Shown here in pieces: positions 16,562-25,952 of a stretch of DNA of 64,000 bases. Position numbers and translations under genes: made by a program. The notes under the pieces were generated by a model, which ran no database searches, was not told the origin of the DNA, and was given only the letters and a program-made list of their open reading frames with translations. The stretch's first letter is position 1. Each line of letters opens with the position of its first letter. This DNA is from an uncultured Clostridia bacterium (GTDB lineage Bacteria > Bacillota > Clostridia > Oscillospirales > Acutalibacteraceae), in the NCBI GenBank assembly GCA_946555465.1, contig CAMNST010000002.1, forward strand, positions 1-64,000. Direction: 5' to 3'.

Positions 16562-17542
16562 ATGATAAATTTAAAATATACAAATCAAAAACTATTAATT
16601 CTTGACCAAACACTTCTGCCAAACGAAGAAAAGTGGGTTGAAATAAAGAATAAAGAAGATGCATACGAGGCAATAAAAAAACTGATGGTACGCGGTGCAC
16701 CTGCGATAGGTATTTTTGCCGGTTACTGTATGGCAATTTTTTCAAAAGATAATGATATTCACGAACTGAAAAAATACCTTGACTCTGCACGCCCTACTGC
16801 AGTTAATCTCAGTTGGGCAACAAAAAGAATTGTAAATGCTTTTGAAAACGGCAAAAATCTTATTGACGAAGCAGTTGCCATACAGAATGAAGATATTGAG
16901 ATGTGCCGAAAAATCAGTGAATTTGGCTTATCGCTGCTTAAAGACGGTAACGGAATCTTAACCCACTGCAATGCCGGTGAACTTGCTGCCAGCAGATACG
17001 GAACAGGGCTCGGCCCGATTATTCTCGGCAAGGAAAAGGGTTATAATTTCAAAGTATTCTGCGACGAAACAAGGCCGCTTCTTCAGGGCGCAAGACTCAC
17101 TTCATACGAACTGGAAAAAGCAGGGGTTGACGTTACACTGATATGTGATAATATGGCAGGCTATGCCATGAAAAACGGACTTATTGATGCAGTTCTCGTG
17201 GGTTGTGACAGAGTGGCTGCGAACGGTGACGTTGCAAATAAAATAGGCACAAGTTCAGCCGCTGTTCTTGCAAAATATTATAACATTCCGTTTTATGTTC
17301 TCGGTCCTTATTCAACTGTGGATTTCACCTGCAAAAGCGGCGATGACATCGTTATTGAAGAAAGAAACAGTGATGAAATAAAAGAAATGTATTTTGAAAA
17401 ACCCACTGCGCTGAAACAGACGAGGTGCCTTAACCCCTCATTTGATGTTACCGATAACTCGCTTATAACGGCAATTATAACCGACAAAGGAATTATAAGA
17501 CCGCCATACAACATTAATCTCAAGGAGAAACTGAATGATTAG
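16562..17542 (+). CDS. mtnA: S-methyl-5-thioribose-1-phosphate isomerase family (MtnA-like)
   Basis: 326 residues of the aldose-ketose isomerase subgroup of the eIF-2B alpha/beta/delta family. Catalytic cysteine in GILTHCNAGELAASRYGTGLGPI and catalytic aspartate in VGCDRVAANGDVANKIGT. VRGAPAIGIFAGY and DETRPLLQGARLTSYEL are also family hallmarks. It would isomerise methylthioribose-1-phosphate, or equally 5-deoxyribose-1-phosphate, to the ribulose form. It lies ten bases after the phosphorylase and overlaps the deaminase by eight bases. No mtnB, mtnK, mtnD or class-II aldolase gene follows, so the later fate of the sugar phosphate must be encoded elsewhere. Confidence 0.92.
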   Translation: MINLKYTNQKLLILDQTLLPNEEKWVEIKNKEDAYEAIKKLMVRGAPAIGIFAGYCMAIFSKDNDIHELKKYLDSARPTAVNLSWATKRIVNAFENGKNLIDEAVAIQNEDIEMCRKISEFGLSLLKDGNGILTHCNAGELAASRYGTGLGPIILGKEKGYNFKVFCDETRPLLQGARLTSYELEKAGVDVTLICDNMAGYAMKNGLIDAVLVGCDRVAANGDVANKIGTSSAAVLAKYYNIPFYVLGPYSTVDFTCKSGDDIVIEERNSDEIKEMYFEKPTALKQTRCLNPSFDVTDNSLITAIITDKGIIRPPYNINLKEKLND

Positions 17543-18812
17543 ATTTTATAACGGCAGAATTTTAAGCCTGAAAGATAATTTTGACATAACTGAAGGCGAA
17601 ATATGGACAAATGGCAATAAAATTGAATATGTCGGAAACAGCAAAGATACAGACAATATTGCCTTTGAACGGGAAATTAATCTCAACGGCAATCTGATTA
17701 TGCCTTCTTTCAAAAACGCACACACTCATTCGGCAATGACATTCGGCAGAAGTTTCAGCGATGACCTTCCGCTTCAGGAATGGCTTTATGACAAGATTTT
17801 TCCGCTTGAGGCAATGCTTTCGGGAGATGATATTTACAAACTTTCAAAAGTTGCATTTCTTGAATATCTTACAAGCGGAATTTCGGCTTGTTTTGATATG
17901 TATTATTTCCCTGAAAATATGGCAAAGGCAAGCGTTGAAACAGGGTTCAGAACCGTTATGTGCGGTGCGGTAAATGATTTTAAAGAATCGGTTTCTCTGC
18001 TTGAAGATTATTATAATAAATACAATAATTACGATGAACTTATCTCATATAAATTAGGTTTTCACGCTGAATATACTACTGATAAATCCATAATGAAAAA
18101 TATTGCAAAACTATCTGAAAAATATCAGTCGCCTGTTTTTATGCATTCCAGCGAAACAGCAAAAGAAACAATGGACTGCATGCATGTATACAATAAAACA
18201 CCTACAGAACTTTTTGAAAAAATCGGTCTGTGGAATTACGGCGGCGGTGCCTTTCACAGCGTATGGGTAAACGACGAAGATCTTGATATTTATAAAAAAC
18301 ACGGTATTTACGCAATTATCAACAGCGGTTCAAATTCAAAACTTGCATCGGGCATTGCCCCTGTATCACTTATGATGGATAAAGGCATAAATCTTGCTAT
18401 CGGTACAGACGGACCGAGTTCAAATAATGCTCTTGATATGTTCAGGGAAATGTATCTTACTTGCGTTTTGCAGAAACTGAAAAACAAAGATGCAGCATCA
18501 ACAGATGCAAATAAAATTCTTGAGGCGGCAACAGTCGGTTCGGCAAGATGTATGGGGCTTAACGACTGTGATGTTATTGATATCGGCAAAAAGGCTGATT
18601 TAATTGTTATTGACTTACAGAAACCAAATATGCAGCCAATACACAATATTACTAAAAATCTTGTTTACAGCGGTTCTAAGGACAATATTAAACTGACAAT
18701 GATTAACGGAAAAATTCTTTACGAAAACGGCGAATTCCGCGGTATGGATACAGAAAAAATATACCGTGAAGCACAGGAAGTTGTTAACAGAATAACAAAA
18801 ATTCAAGAATAA
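17535..18812 (+). CDS. Amidohydrolase, probable 5-methylthioadenosine/S-adenosylhomocysteine deaminase type
   Basis: 425 residues. Metal-dependent amidohydrolase with the metal-binding AHTHSAM (HxH), GFHAEYTTD (His), HSSE after PVFM, GGAFHSVW (His) and the metal aspartate in AIGTDGPSSNN. It has N- and C-terminal beta-sandwich segments (NGRILSLKDNFDI; DLIVIDLQKPNMQP). The MtaD/SsnA/TrzN group deaminates adenine nucleosides such as methylthioadenosine, SAH or 5-prime-deoxyadenosine. The overlap with mtnA and the phosphorylase upstream support deamination followed by phosphorolysis and isomerisation. Guanine or chlorohydrolase activity is possible but less likely in this context. Confidence 0.85.
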   Translation: MIRFYNGRILSLKDNFDITEGEIWTNGNKIEYVGNSKDTDNIAFEREINLNGNLIMPSFKNAHTHSAMTFGRSFSDDLPLQEWLYDKIFPLEAMLSGDDIYKLSKVAFLEYLTSGISACFDMYYFPENMAKASVETGFRTVMCGAVNDFKESVSLLEDYYNKYNNYDELISYKLGFHAEYTTDKSIMKNIAKLSEKYQSPVFMHSSETAKETMDCMHVYNKTPTELFEKIGLWNYGGGAFHSVWVNDEDLDIYKKHGIYAIINSGSNSKLASGIAPVSLMMDKGINLAIGTDGPSSNNALDMFREMYLTCVLQKLKNKDAASTDANKILEAATVGSARCMGLNDCDVIDIGKKADLIVIDLQKPNMQPIHNITKNLVYSGSKDNIKLTMINGKILYENGEFRGMDTEKIYREAQEVVNRITKIQE

Positions 18813-18815
18813 ACA

Positions 18816-18862
18816 GAAAAACACCCTTTGCAGTTTACAATGACCTGCAAGGGGTGTTTTAT
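18816..18862. terminator. Bidirectional terminator between converging genes
   Basis: Stem AAAACACCCTTTGCAG (18817-18832) with CTGCAAGGGGTGTTTT (18845-18860), one wobble pair, A and T tracts on both sides. It separates the salvage operon from the TM2-like gene. Confidence 0.9.
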
Positions 18863-18871
18863 TATAACAGA

Positions 18872-19306
18872 CTAAAATTCCTGATAAAGTTTTCTTCCGT
18901 AACTGTCAACAGTATATTCGCCTTTAAAAAGTTTGATGCATTCAACCAAATTTATAATAGCAGTTATTGCAATAAGAATTGCGCCAACACCGATAAACGA
19001 AGTAACAGCACCAACTATAAGCATTATGATGCAGTTTTTTCCTCTATTTTTATCACCGCGGTAAAAATAACCGAGACCGAGAAGCGGAGAAAATAAATGG
19101 AGCAGTGCCGCAATATATGCCGATCTGGGTTTGGTTGTTTCGGGCGGCTGTTCAACTGTCTGATAGGCAACGGCATAAGAAGCATTTGGCTGTTGGGCTG
19201 CGTACTGATAATTTGAATTTACATCATTGCCGCACACAGGCACACCGCATACAGGACAGACTTTTGCCTCATTCGGAATTTCGTTTTTACAGGAATTGCA
19301 ATACAT
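18872..19306 (-). CDS. Zinc-ribbon TM2-like membrane protein
   Basis: 144 residues. It begins with a zinc ribbon (MYCNSCKNEIPNEAKVCPVCG; Cys3, 6, 17 and 20), then a Tyr/Gln/Pro-rich linker, then two membrane segments (SAYIAALLHLFSPLLGLGYFYRGDK and IIMLIVGAVTSFIGVGAILIAITAIINLV) with the G-x-G-YFYRG turn of TM2-domain proteins. A YxxxGRKLYQEF tail follows. The role is unknown. GAGG precedes the ATG, and the gene has its own promoter. Confidence 0.75.
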   Translation of the reverse strand: MYCNSCKNEIPNEAKVCPVCGVPVCGNDVNSNYQYAAQQPNASYAVAYQTVEQPPETTKPRSAYIAALLHLFSPLLGLGYFYRGDKNRGKNCIIMLIVGAVTSFIGVGAILIAITAIINLVECIKLFKGEYTVDSYGRKLYQEF

Positions 19307-19342
19307 ATTTTTACCTCTTTCTTTATCATTAATTCAATATAT

Positions 19343-19371
19343 ATTTTATCACACCGATTTATTATCGGCAA
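19343..19371 (-). promoter_or_regulatory. Promoter of the TM2-like gene
   Basis: TTGCCG (19371-19366), 17-base spacer, TAAAAT (19348-19343) on the minus strand. The rest of 19372-19430 holds nothing I recognise. Confidence 0.55.
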
Positions 19372-19429
19372 CAAACGAAAAATACAAATTATTACATTTC
19401 AGCAACCGATTTTGCAATTTTAACAGAAT

Positions 19430-19463
19430 ATAAAAAAGCACCTCAAATAAACTGAGGTGCTTA
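19430..19463 (-). terminator. Terminator of glmS
   Basis: Perfect stem AAGCACCTCA (19436-19445) with TGAGGTGCTT (19453-19462), followed by TTTTTATA on the minus strand. Confidence 0.85.
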
Positions 19464-19508
19464 AACACTTGAATTTAACACAGACATAAATTTTATATTA
19501 TATTCTTT

Positions 19509-21320
19509 TTATTCAACGGTTACTACCTTGGCAAGGTTTCGGGGTTTATCAACATCAAGACCTTTATCAGCAGAAACATAGTATGCCAGAAGTTGCATGG
19601 AAACAACTGCAGGCACAACCATAAATTCATCTTCAAGAACCGGAAGTTCAAAACAATCGTTTATATCCTTGGTATTCAAATCTTTTCGTACAAAAGTTAT
19701 TACTTTTGCACCCCTTGACTGCACTTCACGGATATTTGAAAACTGCTTTGACACAAGATACTGCTGTGTCATAAGGGCAATAACCGGCGTATCATTTGTA
19801 ATTAAAGCAATCGTGCCGTGTTTTAATTCGCCTGATGCAAATGCCTCTGAATGAATATAGGAAATCTCTTTCAGTTTAAGAGATGCTTCAAGAAGAGCAG
19901 GATAATCAAATCCCCTGCCTATCATAAATGTATGTTCGGCAGTAAGCATTGACTTTGACATTTTGTGAATATCCGCACGCCTGTCAAGCACATCTTTAAC
20001 CGCACCGGGAATTTTTTTCAGTTCTTCAATAAAATTGATTACACCTTCGTCGTTAAGACTGCCCCTTAGATAAGCCATTTTTGCCGTAATGAGATAAAAT
20101 ACAGAAAGTTGGGTTGTATATGCTTTTGTTGATGCAACGGCAATTTCAGGTCCGGCATCGGTATAAATAACATTATCGCTTTCAAGAGCGATTGAAGAAG
20201 CACGCACATTAACGATGGAAAGTGTCATTGAACCTTTTCTTTTAGCATACTTCAACGCCTCAAGCGTATCTATGGTTTCACCGCTCTGAGATACACAAAT
20301 TGTAAGGGTATCACTGCCGATAATAGGATTGCCATACATAAATTCACTTGCCATATGAACCTGAACCGGAACAGAGCAGATGCCTTCTATAAGTTCTTTT
20401 CCGATAAGTCCTGCATGCATGGCAGTGCCGCAGGCAACAACACATATATTGCTGCAATCGGTAAAAATCTTTTCATCAACCTTATCGGAAGAAAAATCAG
20501 GAATATTATTTTTCAATCTTGAAAGAACTGTTTTTTCAATAACGGCGGGCTGTTCCATAATTTCTTTTTCCATATAAAACGGGTATCCGCTTTTTCCGTT
20601 ATTCTTTATATCCCAGTCAAGTTTCATCCAGTCAATATCTATTGCATTGCCATTAAAATCTTTAATATCAAAACCGTCTTTTGTCATTCTGGCAACTGAA
20701 AATTCAGGCAGAACAAAATAATCTTCACTGTATTCTCCGATAGCCGTTATGTCAGATGCAAGAAAAGAACCGTTATCATTTTTCAGGCAAACGATGGGGC
20801 TGACGTTTCTAACGGCGTACACAGTATCGGGAATACGGTCAAAGATAATTGCAAGCGCATATGTTCCGCTGAGTTTTGAAACTGCATTAATGATTGCTTC
20901 TTCCGGATTTTCGCCTGTAAAAAATCTGTCAATAAGAGCGGCAGCAACCTCACTGTCGGTTTCTGACTGCAGTTTGTCGGCAATTCCCATCGTATTTTTT
21001 AAACTCTCGTAATTCTCAATAATTCCGTTATGAACAATGGTTACACCGCCGAATTTATGGGGATGTGAATTTTCATCATTTACCCCGCCGTGCGTTGCCC
21101 ATCTCGTATGCCCGATACCCGAACTGCCTTTAATATCATTACTTTTTCCTGCAAGTTTTTCAACTCTGCCCTCACATTTTGTTACCAAGCATTCCTTAAA
21201 ATCAGGATGATAAACTGCCATACCGGCACTGTCATATCCCCTGTATTCAAGTGATTTCAAACCTTTAAGAAGGATTCCTCTTGCTTCACTGTATCCTGTA
21301 TATCCAATAATTCCGCACAT
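19509..21320 (-). CDS. glmS: Glutamine-fructose-6-phosphate aminotransferase (GlmS)
   Basis: 603 residues, normal length. It makes glucosamine-6-phosphate for peptidoglycan precursors. After Met removal Cys2 (MCGIIGYTG) is the N-terminal glutaminase nucleophile, with YRGYDSAGMA, GHTRWATHGG and NGIIENY. Two SIS domains form the isomerase: VVACGTAMHAG, ISQSGET-type CVSQSGETIDTLEAL, and EVASTKAYTTQ-type IAVASTKAYTTQ. The C-terminus DKGLDVDKPRNLAKVVTVE is the conserved catalytic tail. Expression is controlled by the ribozyme in its leader. Confidence 0.97.
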   Translation of the reverse strand: MCGIIGYTGYSEARGILLKGLKSLEYRGYDSAGMAVYHPDFKECLVTKCEGRVEKLAGKSNDIKGSSGIGHTRWATHGGVNDENSHPHKFGGVTIVHNGIIENYESLKNTMGIADKLQSETDSEVAAALIDRFFTGENPEEAIINAVSKLSGTYALAIIFDRIPDTVYAVRNVSPIVCLKNDNGSFLASDITAIGEYSEDYFVLPEFSVARMTKDGFDIKDFNGNAIDIDWMKLDWDIKNNGKSGYPFYMEKEIMEQPAVIEKTVLSRLKNNIPDFSSDKVDEKIFTDCSNICVVACGTAMHAGLIGKELIEGICSVPVQVHMASEFMYGNPIIGSDTLTICVSQSGETIDTLEALKYAKRKGSMTLSIVNVRASSIALESDNVIYTDAGPEIAVASTKAYTTQLSVFYLITAKMAYLRGSLNDEGVINFIEELKKIPGAVKDVLDRRADIHKMSKSMLTAEHTFMIGRGFDYPALLEASLKLKEISYIHSEAFASGELKHGTIALITNDTPVIALMTQQYLVSKQFSNIREVQSRGAKVITFVRKDLNTKDINDCFELPVLEDEFMVVPAVVSMQLLAYYVSADKGLDVDKPRNLAKVVTVE

Positions 21321-21401
21321 AAATTTTCCTCGATTCCGGGCATAATGCCCTGTATAGTATTCGTCATATTAAAATATTTTATGACTTATGATTTAAAATA
21401 A

Positions 21402-21541
21402 TTCCTTCGCTGAAAAGTATTTGTTCACACGTTACCGCCTGTTTTTGTCTTTTCATCTCGCACCGAAGGGTTACGAAAGAGCATCCGCCGAAATTTCGAT
21501 AACTCTTTACCTCGTCAACCTGAAATCAGGTTCTGGCGCTT
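21402..21541 (-). ncRNA. glmS ribozyme: glmS ribozyme (glucosamine-6-phosphate riboswitch)
   Basis: The minus-strand leader contains the conserved core in order: A/GCGCC with the predicted cleavage between 21541 and 21540, then GTTGACGAGG, TTATCGAAATTTCGG and CGGCGGATGC, with AAAGAG/CTCTTT pairing for P3 and CCTTCG/CGAAGG closing the 3-prime P4 region. This is the catalytic RNA that cuts itself when glucosamine-6-phosphate is bound and so lowers glmS expression. It lies about 80 bases before the glmS ATG. Confidence 0.95.
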
Positions 21542-21622
21542 GAGGAAAATTATGTCTGTATTAAATTTTCAAGGTGCTGCAGCATATTGAATATGAACAA
21601 TCATGATCTCAACTGCCAAAAA

Positions 21623-21651
21623 ATAGTAGCATACAAAACTGACAAAGTCAA
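21623..21651 (-). promoter_or_regulatory. Promoter of glmS
   Basis: TTGACT (21651-21646), 17-base spacer, TACTAT (21628-21623) on the minus strand. The start would be near 21616, about 75 bases before the ribozyme cleavage site. The interval 21321-21714 therefore holds a terminator, this promoter, the ribozyme and the glmS ribosome binding site, and no gene. Confidence 0.75.
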
Positions 21652-21669
21652 TTAAAAAAGTATGAATAA

Positions 21670-21708
21670 ACAAAAACAGACAGCCAAAATAAAGATTCTG
21701 ACTGTCTG
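21670..21708 (-). terminator. Terminator of the uvrB-MATE-uvrA operon
   Basis: On the minus strand CAGACAGTC (21708-21700) pairs with GGCTGTCTG (21685-21677), followed by TTTTTG. It lies just after the uvrA stop. Confidence 0.8.
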
Positions 21709-21714
21709 CAAATT

Positions 21715-24531
21715 TCAGAGCATTTTTTTCAGGTAATGACCTGTATAAGATTTTTTGCACTTTGCAATTTCTTCGGGCGTGCCTGCAGCAATAACTGTTC
21801 CGCCGCCTTTGCCGCCTTCGGGACCAAGATCAATAATATGGTCAGCAGTTTTTATTATATCAAGATTATGTTCAATAACAACAACTGTATTTCCGGAGTC
21901 CACAAGCATATTCAGCACATTTACAAGTCTGTGAACATCTGCGGTATGAAGGCCTGTTGTCGGCTCATCAAGAATATAAATTGTTTTGCCGGTGCTTCTT
22001 TTGGAAAGTTCCGTGGCAAGTTTTACACGCTGTGCCTCACCGCCCGAAAGAGTTGTTGCACTCTGGCCTATTTTAATATAACCAAGACCCACATCGGAAA
22101 GTGTTTTCAGTTTTCTGTGAATTTTCGGCTGCTGTGCAAAGAATTCAACACCCTCATCAACCGTCATTTCAAGCACATCAAAAATGGACTTGCCTTTAAA
22201 TTTAACTTCAAGCGTTTCACGATTATATCTTTTTCCGCCGCAGACTTCACATGGCACATAAACATCTGCAAGAAAATGCATTTCAATTTTAACAATACCG
22301 TCACCCTGACAGGCTTCGCATCTGCCGCCCTTTACATTGAATGAGAAGCGGTTTGTTTTATATCCGCGCTGTTTTGCATCAGGAGTCTGGGCGTAAAGGT
22401 CACGTATATCATTGAACACGCCTGTATAAGTTGCAGGATTTGAACGCGGTGTTCTTCCTATAGGTGACTGGTCAATGTTAATTACCTTATCAAGATTATC
22501 CTCACCGGTAATTTTTTTAAATTTTCCCGGTCTTTTTTTCGCACCGTTTAAAACATTTGAAAGGTATTTATTAAGTATCTCATTAACAAGGCTTGATTTG
22601 CCTGAACCCGAAACACCTGTAACCGCAATGAATTTGCCGAGCGGAAATTCAACATCAATATTTTTCAGATTATTTTCGCTTGCACCGTAAACTGTAAGTT
22701 TTTTTCCGTTTCCTTTTCTTCTTTTTTCAGGAACGGGAATTGTGCGTCTGCCGCTCAGGTAAGCACCTGTTATTGATCTTTCACAGTTTATAATATCGTC
22801 AACCGTGCCTGCCGCAATAAGTTCACCTCCGTGAACGCCTGCACCCGGTCCGATATCAACAATATAATCGGCATTGCGCATTGTGTCTTCATCGTGTTCA
22901 ACAACAATAAGTGTATTGCCGAGATCACGCAGATGCTTAAGCGTGGCAAGGAGTTTGTCATTATCTCTCTGATGAAGTCCTATTGATGGTTCATCAAGAA
23001 TATAAAGAACACCCATAAGAGAAGAACCAATCTGAGTTGCAAGGCGTATACGCTGCGCCTCACCGCCCGAAAGTGTTGCCGCCTCACGCGAAAGTGTAAG
23101 ATAATCAAGACCCACGGAATTAAGAAACACAAGACGTTCTCTTATCTCATTAATAACAAGATTACCTATAATCTGCTGGCGTTCGGTCAGTTCAAGACGA
23201 TTAATAAAATCAAGTTCTTCCGATATAGACATTTCACAGAATTCAAAAATATTTTTTCCGCCGACTGTGACACCCATAATTTCATGGGTAAGTCTTGCAC
23301 CCTTGCAGTCGGGACATACGCAGGTTGTCATTACCGCTTCAATATCATTTCTTGCCCAGTCAGAAGTTGTTTCTTTATATCTGCGTTCAAGATTTGAAAT
23401 AATACCCTCGAAATCGTTTTTATAAGTTCCGCTGCCGTAGGAAGTTACTCTTTTCATTGAGATTTTTTTACCGTTTGTTCCGTAAAGAATCGCATTAAGC
23501 CCTTCTTTATTTATCATTTCAACAGGCACATCGAGAGAAAAATTATATTCTTTCGCCAGACCCTCATAATACATTTTGGCTATTGAACCATCGTTTATAT
23601 TCCATCCGCTTGCCTTTATTGCACCCTGATTTATTGAAAGTTTTTTATTTGGAATAATAAGGTCAGGGTCAATTTCTTTGTATGAACCCAATCCGGAGCA
23701 TTTTTTGCAGGCACCGAAAGGATTGTTGAAAGAAAACATTCTCGGACTCATTTCTTCAATAACCGCACCATGTTCGGGGCAGGCGTAATTAAGTGAAAAG
23801 AGTTCTTCTCTGTCACCGACAATATCAATAAGAACAATTCCGTCTGCAAGATGCGTTGCGGTTTCTATTGAATCGGTAAGGCGTGATTTTATATCTGCAT
23901 TTATGACAAGTCTGTCAACAATAACTTCAATATTATGCTTTTTGTTCTTATCCATTTTTATTTCTTCTGAAAGATCATAGACAGAACCGTCAACGCGAAC
24001 TCTTACAAAACCCGATTTGCGAACATTATCAAGTTCTTTTACATATTCGCCTTTTCGTCCTCTTACAATAGGCGCCATAACCTGAATACGACTTTTTTCA
24101 GGCAGAGCCATAACTTTATCAACAATCTGGTCAACAGTCTGCTGCGTAATCTCCCTGCCGCATTTTGTGCAGTGCGGAGTTCCTATTCTTGCATAAAGAA
24201 GCCTGAGATAATCATATATCTCTGTAACCGTTCCGACTGTTGAACGCGGATTTCTGCTTGTTGTTTTTTGGTCGATTGAAATTGCAGGAGAAAGCCCGTC
24301 AATATAATCAACATCGGGCTTTTCCATTAAACCGAGAAACTGCCTTGCATATGACGAAAGAGACTCAACATATCTGCGCTGACCCTCGGCAAAAATAGTA
24401 TCAAAGGCAAGACTGGATTTGCCCGAACCCGAAAGACCTGTAAAAACAATCAGTTTATCACGCGGAATTTCAATATCAATATTTTTAAGGTTATGCTCTC
24501 TTGCTCCCTTTACCATAATATTTTTTAACAT
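21715..24531 (-). CDS. uvrA: Excinuclease ABC subunit A (UvrA)
   Basis: The ATG at 24531 has GGGAGG six bases upstream, giving 938 residues, the family norm. It is the DNA damage-recognition ATPase of nucleotide excision repair. Walker A motifs are [13 protein letters not shown] and [16 protein letters not shown] signatures are [16 protein letters not shown] and [15 protein letters not shown]. Zinc-binding cysteine pairs are [32 protein letters not shown] and [10 protein letters not shown]. It is last in the operon with uvrB, separated from it by a MATE exporter gene, whose stop is one base after this start region. Confidence 0.97.
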   Translation of the reverse strand: MLKNIMVKGAREHNLKNIDIEIPRDKLIVFTGLSGSGKSSLAFDTIFAEGQRRYVESLSSYARQFLGLMEKPDVDYIDGLSPAISIDQKTTSRNPRSTVGTVTEIYDYLRLLYARIGTPHCTKCGREITQQTVDQIVDKVMALPEKSRIQVMAPIVRGRKGEYVKELDNVRKSGFVRVRVDGSVYDLSEEIKMDKNKKHNIEVIVDRLVINADIKSRLTDSIETATHLADGIVLIDIVGDREELFSLNYACPEHGAVIEEMSPRMFSFNNPFGACKKCSGLGSYKEIDPDLIIPNKKLSINQGAIKASGWNINDGSIAKMYYEGLAKEYNFSLDVPVEMINKEGLNAILYGTNGKKISMKRVTSYGSGTYKNDFEGIISNLERRYKETTSDWARNDIEAVMTTCVCPDCKGARLTHEIMGVTVGGKNIFEFCEMSISEELDFINRLELTERQQIIGNLVINEIRERLVFLNSVGLDYLTLSREAATLSGGEAQRIRLATQIGSSLMGVLYILDEPSIGLHQRDNDKLLATLKHLRDLGNTLIVVEHDEDTMRNADYIVDIGPGAGVHGGELIAAGTVDDIINCERSITGAYLSGRRTIPVPEKRRKGNGKKLTVYGASENNLKNIDVEFPLGKFIAVTGVSGSGKSSLVNEILNKYLSNVLNGAKKRPGKFKKITGEDNLDKVINIDQSPIGRTPRSNPATYTGVFNDIRDLYAQTPDAKQRGYKTNRFSFNVKGGRCEACQGDGIVKIEMHFLADVYVPCEVCGGKRYNRETLEVKFKGKSIFDVLEMTVDEGVEFFAQQPKIHRKLKTLSDVGLGYIKIGQSATTLSGGEAQRVKLATELSKRSTGKTIYILDEPTTGLHTADVHRLVNVLNMLVDSGNTVVVIEHNLDIIKTADHIIDLGPEGGKGGGTVIAAGTPEEIAKCKKSYTGHYLKKML

Positions 24532-24532
24532 G

Positions 24533-25945
24533 TTAATCCTCCCTGCTTCTGAGATATTCTTCAAGGCTGTTCTGCCCTTCTTCGGTAACGGGCTTTATCC
24601 ATTTACCGGAACGGTAAAATCTGAAACACATAATATTTTTTGGTATATCTTCAAATATATACATAATTGCATACGCAGCAAAAAACGGAACTTTAAAAAC
24701 ATAAACAGCAATCAAAGTTGCAGGAATTGAAAGCACCCACAAACTTATAAGGTCATATTTTGCACCTGTTACCGTATCACCGCCCGAACGGAAAATTGCA
24801 ACAACTTCAAGATACGGAAACATTCTGAACGGAAATGCAACAGCATAAATAGCCATAAGAATGCCTGCCGTTTCAATGGCAACACTGCTTATGTTATTGC
24901 CCATATTGAATATACTTACAAGTTGATTTCTGAAAATGATAATAATTACAGCCATAAACACTGCCAATACGCCGACTATAACCATAAAACGTTTTGAATC
25001 ATTGAGACCGCGTTCAATTCTGCCTTTGCCTATTGACTTGCCTATCATAACAGAAGCAGCACTGCATATTCCTATAAATATAACAAAAGCAATGTTTTCA
25101 AAACTGCGTACGATTGTGAGGGCTGAAAAATATTCATATCCCATATTGGCAAATACAACATTGAACACAAAAGTTCCGCCGCCCCACATACTTTCATTAA
25201 CAACAACAGGGGCAGATTTTTTTACGTAAGTAACAAGTTCTGCTTTATCAAAAGCAAAAAATTCCTTTGAATCTTTTACAAGAAGATTTTTCTGCATAAG
25301 GGATATAACAATAATAAGAAGCACGCCCAGCCATGCGGAAATGCTTGTTGCAAGAGCAGCACCCTGAACCCCCATTTTATGAAAACCGAATTTGCCGAAT
25401 ATCATTGCGTAATCAAGAAAAATGTTCAAAACCGTTGTAAACGCCGAAACATACATAGGCAGTTTAACATTTTCAACCGCACGAAGGATTGCCGCAAGAA
25501 TATTTGTAAGAGCAATAGGAACAAGAGAAAATGCCATAACTTTCAGATATGCACTGCCCGTCTCTATAACACTTGCATCTTTATTGAAAATACCTATTAC
25601 CCATGTGGGAAAAGCAAGACTGATTACCGTAAATATAACGGCAACCGCAAGGGCAAACAAAATTGATATACCTGCAACATGGCGGATTTTTTTCATATCC
25701 TTTATACCCCAGTATTGGGATATAAACACGGTTGTTCCCGAACAGAACCCGACAAGAATCATATTCATAAGCCATGCCCACTGCCCTATCATACCCACAG
25801 ATGACAAAGCAACCGTACCGAGATTACTTACGAGCAGGGTATCAGCAAGGGTAAATGAACTCGTAAGCAAATTCTGAAGCGCTACAGGAACAGACAGTTT
25901 TATGGCTGTTTTCCAGAAACCTTTATCCTTAAATAAACTTTTCAT
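24533..25945 (-). CDS. MATE-family efflux transporter
   Basis: Start at 25945 ([27 protein letters not shown]), with AGGAG at five bases: 470 residues and about twelve membrane segments. Family features are the N-terminal [26 protein letters not shown] and [18 protein letters not shown], repeated in the second half as [14 protein letters not shown] and [20 protein letters not shown] proteins export drugs or metabolites in exchange for sodium ions or protons. It sits seven bases after uvrB and directly before uvrA and so is probably co-transcribed with DNA repair genes. The substrate cannot be inferred. Confidence 0.93.
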   Translation of the reverse strand: MKSLFKDKGFWKTAIKLSVPVALQNLLTSSFTLADTLLVSNLGTVALSSVGMIGQWAWLMNMILVGFCSGTTVFISQYWGIKDMKKIRHVAGISILFALAVAVIFTVISLAFPTWVIGIFNKDASVIETGSAYLKVMAFSLVPIALTNILAAILRAVENVKLPMYVSAFTTVLNIFLDYAMIFGKFGFHKMGVQGAALATSISAWLGVLLIIVISLMQKNLLVKDSKEFFAFDKAELVTYVKKSAPVVVNESMWGGGTFVFNVVFANMGYEYFSALTIVRSFENIAFVIFIGICSAASVMIGKSIGKGRIERGLNDSKRFMVIVGVLAVFMAVIIIIFRNQLVSIFNMGNNISSVAIETAGILMAIYAVAFPFRMFPYLEVVAIFRSGGDTVTGAKYDLISLWVLSIPATLIAVYVFKVPFFAAYAIMYIFEDIPKNIMCFRFYRSGKWIKPVTEEGQNSLEEYLRSRED

Positions 25946-25952
25946 AATTCTC

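Noticed and set aside
21736-22344. Antisense frame of 202 codons inside uvrA
   Set aside because: Lies opposite conserved uvrA sequence and has no family resemblance; low-complexity Phe/Cys/Asn composition typical of shadows.
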